From Marmoricola sp. (GTDB lineage: Bacteria; Actinomycetota; Actinomycetes; Propionibacteriales; Nocardioidaceae): DNA of 64,000 nt. Shown one piece after another: positions 59,784-64,000 of this stretch (position 1 is the stretch's first letter; each line of letters begins with the position of its first letter). The notes under the pieces are model-generated. The model made no database searches. It was not told the DNA's origin and saw only the letters and a list, made by a program, of their open reading frames with translations. The translations under genes were made by a program, and so were the position numbers. Where the stretch lies: assembly GCA_025965195.1 (NCBI GenBank), contig JAOPXK010000042.1, positions 1 through 64,000 of the forward strand. Reading direction: 5' to 3'.

Positions 59784-61397
59784 CTACAGGGTGATCCGTT
59801 CGATCAGCGCTGCCTCGATACGAGACAACAGCAGGTAGATGAAGGCAGTGACGGCGGTAAGGACGGCCAAGGCAGTCCAGAGCACGACGTACTCGGAGCT
59901 GCCGATACTTGTTGCCACGGAGTAGCCGATCCCGTCTCCGGTCACGAGGATCTCAACGAGAACTGCGCCGAGGATTGAGCCCGGGATCGCGATGCGTGCA
60001 CTCGCAGCGAGCGCTGGAATCGCGTAAGCCAACCGGACGGTGAACAGGGCACGGGTTCGTCCGACTGCATAGACGCGCAGCAGATCTGTGGCCGGTTTGG
60101 GAACAGACCGCAACGCGGCCAGCACGATCACGAGGGTCGGTACGAACGTCACACCGCCGGCCAGCACCGCGACGGTCAGAAGGCCCCGTCCACACACCAG
60201 CGCGACGATCGGGGTCATCGCCACCAGTGGGACTGCGCGGATCGTCATCACGACTGGGAGGAACATCCCCTCGACCAGGGACGAGTTGAGAAAGAGCATC
60301 GCCGCAATGAGCGCGGTGATCGTCCCCGCCGCGTAGCCGACTGAGGCATCAGTCAGTGTGGTGGCGATTCCGCTGGCGATGAGGTGTCTGTGTGCGCCCG
60401 CGTCACTGCCGGTCGCGAGGTAGTGCCACACGTCGAGAGGCGTCTTGGCGATGTAGTTGTCCATGCCGGACAGCACGACGGCCAGATACCAGGCCCCGAG
60501 CACGGCCGCCACGGACAGTACGAACCGGACGACGCCGAGCCCGGACTGGCGCAGCCCTCGCTTCGCACGACGCGAGGGTGCGACCGCGAACTCGGTCGAG
60601 GTGACGGTGTACGCCATCCTTCTGGCGATCATGCTGATCACAAGGTAGGCCACAGTGGAAATCGCAGTCGCCTCGATGGCAACGGCCCAGGCGCGAGCCA
60701 CATTGAGCGATTGCTGGGCCTGCACCAGCAGCACCCCGAGCCCTTGGTCGCCGCCCAGGTACTCGCCGATCATCGCTCCGACCACAGCCGCAGGGGCTGC
60801 CAGGCTCAGCGCAGCAGCGATCTCCGGCACGGCAGCGCGCAGCCGCACTCGCGTGAGTGCGAACAGGCGCGATCCTCCGGAGACGTGCACGAACTCCAAG
60901 GCGGTGCGCGGCGCGCCCTCCAGCCCGACGAGCGCACCTAGGAGCGTCGGGAAGAACACCGACAAGCCAGCCATCGTGACCTTGGCGTTGTCCGGCGAGA
61001 ACAGGACGATGAGGAGTGGTGCGATAGCGATCGTCGGAGTGCAGTACGTCGCCAGCGCGAGCTTGGTGAGGAACCCCTTGAGTGGCGGAGCAAGGAGGCA
61101 CAGCGCCGCGACGGCGAGGGCAGCGATGTTTCCCCACAGGAACCCCCGGCCGGCCTCGCCGAGGGTCGTCGACACGCCCGTCGCGTAGAAGCCGTCCGAG
61201 ACCATGGTGTCGATGACGTTCGGGATCGTCGGAACGATGTGCTTGTCGGCGGCGATCGTACGAGCGATGACCTCCCAGAGGATCAGCAGTACCGCGAGTC
61301 CTGCCGCCGCGGGAACCCAGCTGGGGAGATGGACGGGTCGTTGCAGGGTTCGTCTCGCGTGCAGTGACCGGTCGGCAGTGACGACGGATGCGGTCAT
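59784..61397 (-). CDS. double-domain ABC permease (NitT/TauT type)
   Basis: A 537-residue permease made of two fused NitT/TauT-type membrane domains (about 30-260 and 290-530), each with about six membrane segments. In each half a BPD_transp-like loop can be seen (for example GGSRLFALTRVRLRAAVPEIAAALSLAAPAAVVGAMIGEYLGG in the first half and RTRALFTVRLAYAIPALAASARIAIPGSILGAVLVEIL in the second). One chain can thus form the whole pore. It works with the ATPase and binding protein next to it. Substrate unknown; nearness to urease does not prove urea-related cargo. Confidence 0.87.
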   Translation of the reverse strand: MTASVVTADRSLHARRTLQRPVHLPSWVPAAAGLAVLLILWEVIARTIAADKHIVPTIPNVIDTMVSDGFYATGVSTTLGEAGRGFLWGNIAALAVAALCLLAPPLKGFLTKLALATYCTPTIAIAPLLIVLFSPDNAKVTMAGLSVFFPTLLGALVGLEGAPRTALEFVHVSGGSRLFALTRVRLRAAVPEIAAALSLAAPAAVVGAMIGEYLGGDQGLGVLLVQAQQSLNVARAWAVAIEATAISTVAYLVISMIARRMAYTVTSTEFAVAPSRRAKRGLRQSGLGVVRFVLSVAAVLGAWYLAVVLSGMDNYIAKTPLDVWHYLATGSDAGAHRHLIASGIATTLTDASVGYAAGTITALIAAMLFLNSSLVEGMFLPVVMTIRAVPLVAMTPIVALVCGRGLLTVAVLAGGVTFVPTLVIVLAALRSVPKPATDLLRVYAVGRTRALFTVRLAYAIPALAASARIAIPGSILGAVLVEILVTGDGIGYSVATSIGSSEYVVLWTALAVLTAVTAFIYLLLSRIEAALIERITL

Positions 61398-61428
61398 GAG
61401 GAAGTCCTTTCGAGTGGGAGACCCTCGT

Positions 61429-62247
61429 TCATCGCGCGATGCCGGTGGCAGAGAGCACCGCTCGAGCCGAGCGGGGTTCCGCGGTGGCAAGAACCCCGCT
61501 CAGCTCATCGGTCAAACGGTGGAACTCCGGCGAACGCAACATCTCGGGAGTCCGTGGACGTGGGAGGTCGATCTCGATCGTCTCGACCACCCGACCCGGC
61601 CGCGGCGCCATGACCGCGACCGAATCGGAGAGGAAGACGGCCTCCGCCACCGAGTGGGTGACGAGGATCGTGGTCGTACGTCGTGCCGTCCAGATCCGCA
61701 GCAGCTCCAAGTTCATGCGTTGCCGCGTCATCTCGTCCAGCGCCCCGAAGGGCTCATCGAGAAGCAACACCTGGGGCTCGTGCACCAGCGCGCGGGCAAT
61801 GGCCACCCGCTGACGCATCCCGCCCGAGAGCTGAGCGGGTTTCGCATCCTCGAAACCTTCGAGGCCAACGAGCTTGATGATCTCGCGGATCTCCGACTCC
61901 TTCACCGGGCGACCGGCAGCCTGCAACGGGAGCTTGATGTTGTTGGCCACCGATCGCCACGGGAGAAGAGCCGCATCCTGGAACGCGATCCCCAGGTGGT
62001 GGTTGACGCGTGCCACCGAGGGTGCCTCGTTGTGAACCAGCACAGCGCCTGTGCTCGGCTCCTCCAGGTCGGCGAGGATCCGGAGCATCGTCGACTTGCC
62101 GCATCCGCTCGGGCCGAGCAAGGAGAGGAAGCCGCCGAGCGGGACATCGAGGTCCACTGCTGACAAAGCCACCACCTCCTTGTCCTTGACGCCGAAGGAC
62201 TTGGAGACGCCGCGGATCTTGACGCCGTCACTGGTTCGGTCCGTCAT
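61429..62247 (-). CDS. ABC ATPase (NitT/TauT type)
   Basis: A 272-residue ATPase with Walker [12 protein letters not shown]-loop [14 protein letters not shown], signature [15 protein letters not shown], Walker [17 protein letters not shown], and switch VTHSVAEAV. The order is that of nitrate/sulphonate/thiamine-precursor ABC ATPases. It lies 31 bases from the permease and two bases from the binding protein. Confidence 0.92.
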   Translation of the reverse strand: MTDRTSDGVKIRGVSKSFGVKDKEVVALSAVDLDVPLGGFLSLLGPSGCGKSTMLRILADLEEPSTGAVLVHNEAPSVARVNHHLGIAFQDAALLPWRSVANNIKLPLQAAGRPVKESEIREIIKLVGLEGFEDAKPAQLSGGMRQRVAIARALVHEPQVLLLDEPFGALDEMTRQRMNLELLRIWTARRTTTILVTHSVAEAVFLSDSVAVMAPRPGRVVETIEIDLPRPRTPEMLRSPEFHRLTDELSGVLATAEPRSARAVLSATGIAR

Positions 62248-62249
62248 GG

Positions 62250-63332
62250 TCAGCTCGCCGCCTTGTCGGCGTAGACCTCTTTGAGGACGCTGTCGGTGAA
62301 CATGGTCGGGCTGGCGTCGACGCCGCCGAGCTTCAGCGAGTTGACCGTTCCGGCGATCCCGGCGTCGGTCATCCAGAACAGCCCGTTCTTCTTCGTGTCC
62401 GGGGTCTGGACCAGGTCGACCTCCGACTTCATCGCCAAGACCTGCTGCCTCATGTCGAGCTTGAGATCCTTGCCATAGACGTTGACAGCGAGATCTGCCG
62501 ACTTGTTGACATCGGCGACAGCATCAGACCAGCCCTTCGACTCACCCTTCATCAGCTTCACGATCTCGGCCCGCTTCGTGGGGTCCTTCAGGCTGGACTT
62601 CTTCACGATGTAGACCTCCTCAAGGAGCGGATAGTTGAAGTCGTCGAAGAGAAGGTTGTACGGCTCGACACCCTTGATGCGAAGGAAGTTCGGCTCATTG
62701 CTGTAGAAGCCCATGATCCCGTCGAGCTCGCCGGTCACCAGCGGTGTCGGGTCGGACTGCAGCGGAACGATCGTGAAGGTTGACTTGTCGATCTTGTTCG
62801 CCGTGAGGAACGCTTCGAAGACCGGCAGGTCCAGCGCCTGGACGCCGATCTTCTTGCCGGGAAGGTCCTGGGGAGTCTTGATCGGATGTGCAGCCTGCGA
62901 GATCAGCACGAATGGGTTCTTCTGGAAGGCAGCCCCGATGATCTGCAGATCTGCGCCGTTGTTGATGGCCTTCACGGCCTGGGCTGTATGGGTGATTCCG
63001 ACCAACGCCCGGCCCGACGTCACGACCGGCTCGACCGTGAGGTTAGGACCACCGGCCATCATCTTCACGTCCAGACCCTGGTCCTTCCAGTAGCCGTTCT
63101 GATCGGCGAAGTAGCTGCCGGCGAACTGCACGTTCTTGATGAAGACGAACTGGAGTCCGACCGTGCCGCTGGCCGATCCCGAGTCGCTGGAGCCACAGGC
63201 AGACAGCGCGAGAGTTGCCGCGAGAGCCAGAACTCCAAGCACTGTCCGCGTTCGCCTGCGGCGAGGGCGACTCGGTGGACATGACCTCCGCTGGGCCGTG
63301 GTCGCTGATGCGCGTGTGCCATCGTTCTTCAT
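62250..63332 (-). CDS. ABC substrate-binding lipoprotein (NMT1/THI5-like)
   Basis: A 360-residue binding protein. A long basic N-region ([15 protein letters not shown]) precedes a hydrophobic stretch and a lipobox (LALSACGSS) with Cys at residue 46. [36 protein letters not shown] is the typical NMT1/THI5-like (thiamine-precursor, pyrimidine or similar nitrogen compound) start. The start is ATG with AAAGG about nine bases upstream. The ligand cannot be named. Confidence 0.88.
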   Translation of the reverse strand: MKNDGTRASATTAQRRSCPPSRPRRRRTRTVLGVLALAATLALSACGSSDSGSASGTVGLQFVFIKNVQFAGSYFADQNGYWKDQGLDVKMMAGGPNLTVEPVVTSGRALVGITHTAQAVKAINNGADLQIIGAAFQKNPFVLISQAAHPIKTPQDLPGKKIGVQALDLPVFEAFLTANKIDKSTFTIVPLQSDPTPLVTGELDGIMGFYSNEPNFLRIKGVEPYNLLFDDFNYPLLEEVYIVKKSSLKDPTKRAEIVKLMKGESKGWSDAVADVNKSADLAVNVYGKDLKLDMRQQVLAMKSEVDLVQTPDTKKNGLFWMTDAGIAGTVNSLKLGGVDASPTMFTDSVLKEVYADKAAS

Positions 63333-63503
63333 CGTCTTGGGTCCTTTCGGGGAATCGCGAGATTCGTTCGTCACTAGCGGCGTGGTGTGCGTCAACCGAG
63401 GCCTTGACCAATGGAGGATTGGAGGGTTCAGGACCCGCTCGAGCGACAGGCGATGGATACAGGTCGTGCCTGGAGCAGTCATCCGGCAACGCTGCGGGAT
63501 CTG

Positions 63504-63527
63504 CGACATCTACTCGTGTAGATGTCG
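63504..63527. promoter_or_regulatory. perfect palindrome in the divergent promoter region
   Basis: CGACATCTAC-TCGT-GTAGATGTCG is an exact ten-base-pair inverted repeat with a four-base centre. It lies between the divergent binding-protein and LacI genes, 172 bases before the former and 128 before the latter, and is a candidate operator, though the centre lacks the CG of many LacI operators. A second pair, GGCGTTTG at 63569 and CAAACGCC at 63612, stands closer to the LacI start. Confidence 0.5.
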
Positions 63528-63654
63528 GAACCGTAAGAGCCGTTCTTCAAACGGGTCAAGGCAAAACTGGCGTTTGCGGCTAGCGATAACGAGATGTTTA
63601 CGTCGCTGAAACAAACGCCGGTTCGACGTTGGGTCTCATGAAAGGATCCGGCCC

Positions 63655-64000
63655 ATGGTGACTCGAGACGAGGTCGCGCGGGAGGCAGGCACGTCCTCGG
63701 CCGTTGTGAGCTACGTGATCAACAACGGTCCACGGAACGTTTCTGCATCGACGCGAGAGCGAGTGCTCGCGGCAATCGCGAAGCTCGACTACCGGCCCAA
63801 CGCCGTCGCGAGATCGCTCCGCTCCTCGTCCAGCAGAGTCCTCGGGCTCATCGTCCGAGACATCACAAACGCCTACTGCAGCGAGCTCGCTCTGGCCGTG
63901 GAGGATTCGGCTCTTGCCCGCAATCACACGTTGTTGCTCGGCAACTCGATGCACAGCGACGAGCGCCAGTCGATGCACATCCAGACCTTCTTCGCCCACC
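63655..64000 (+). CDS. LacI-family regulator, N-terminal part
   Basis: The first 115 codons of a LacI-type repressor that runs off the window. The helix-turn-helix (VTRDEVAREAGTSSAVVSYVINN, then VSASTRERVLAAIAKLDYRPNAVARSLRS) is complete, and VLGLIVRDITNAYCSELALAVEDSA opens the sugar-binding-type effector domain. AAAGG lies about 12 bases before the ATG. It is divergent from the NitT/TauT transporter operon and probably regulates it. Confidence 0.82.
   Translation, partial: MVTRDEVAREAGTSSAVVSYVINNGPRNVSASTRERVLAAIAKLDYRPNAVARSLRSSSSRVLGLIVRDITNAYCSELALAVEDSALARNHTLLLGNSMHSDERQSMHIQTFFAH

Overview
The window is GC-rich DNA with tight, overlapping operons (many ATGA/GTGA junctions), GTG starts, Sec/Tat lipoprotein signals, an STAS/SpoIIE/HATPase partner-switching set, DUF4235 and DUF3618 envelope proteins, HelR and a UreABCFGD urease. 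This fits a soil or environmental actinomycete, plausibly of the Nocardioides/Kribbella type; the genus is inference. No rRNA, tRNA, CRISPR array, intact prophage or intact insertion sequence was recognised.

Layout. 0-9.7 kb: end of a sugar-type ABC binding protein, stress and housekeeping genes (DUF1003, universal stress protein, hexapeptide acyltransferase), a Tat-exported PHP-domain protein, a CtaG-like membrane protein, an RluA-type pseudouridine synthase and an SGNH hydrolase. 9.7-15.7 kb: HelR, the RNA-polymerase recycling motor, with a candidate rifamycin-associated element upstream; a cupin; a degenerate tandem HD-GYP/LuxR regulator; a methyltransferase divergent from an XRE-cupin regulator. 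15.7-19.2 kb: a five-gene envelope operon (YtxH, holin-like, DUF3618, YihY, DUF4235) divergent from a TetR gene, with two near-identical inverted operators and a 14-bp tandem repeat between them. 19.2-23.2 kb: a partner-switching module flanked by three decayed genes (zeta-toxin-like, GNAT, HExxH).

23.2-34.7 kb, catabolic locus 1: an Opp/Dpp-type importer operon (minus strand) divergent from amidase - TIM-barrel isomerase - GntR - D-2-hydroxyacid dehydrogenase - DUF1028 - RidA (plus strand). 34.7-35.9 kb is gene debris: a possible HNH relic and a broken F420-type LLM oxidoreductase.

36-53.4 kb, catabolic locus 2, is the most interesting part. A GntR/FCD regulator, two tandem ornithine-cyclodeaminase-family genes, a proline-racemase-family enzyme, a CocE/NonD hydrolase with a tiny coupled ORF, a second Opp importer with fused ATPases, a D-aminopeptidase-like S12 hydrolase, an M19 dipeptidase and an S9 prolyl-oligopeptidase-type peptidase. 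One palindromic 15-mer, consensus AAGGTATNACACCTT, occurs four times with at most two mismatches, upstream of gntR, OCD1, the M19 gene and the S9 gene, and in two weaker copies upstream of the importer and the S12 gene. I read it as the GntR operator of a local regulon for uptake and breakdown of unusual, possibly proline- or D-residue-containing, peptides.

53.6-64 kb: a secreted alpha/beta hydrolase converging on the urease operon ureABCFGD (no ureE seen; UreG carries a His-rich C-terminal tail), then a NitT/TauT-like ABC transporter (binding protein, ATPase, double-domain permease) divergent from a LacI-type regulator that runs off the window.
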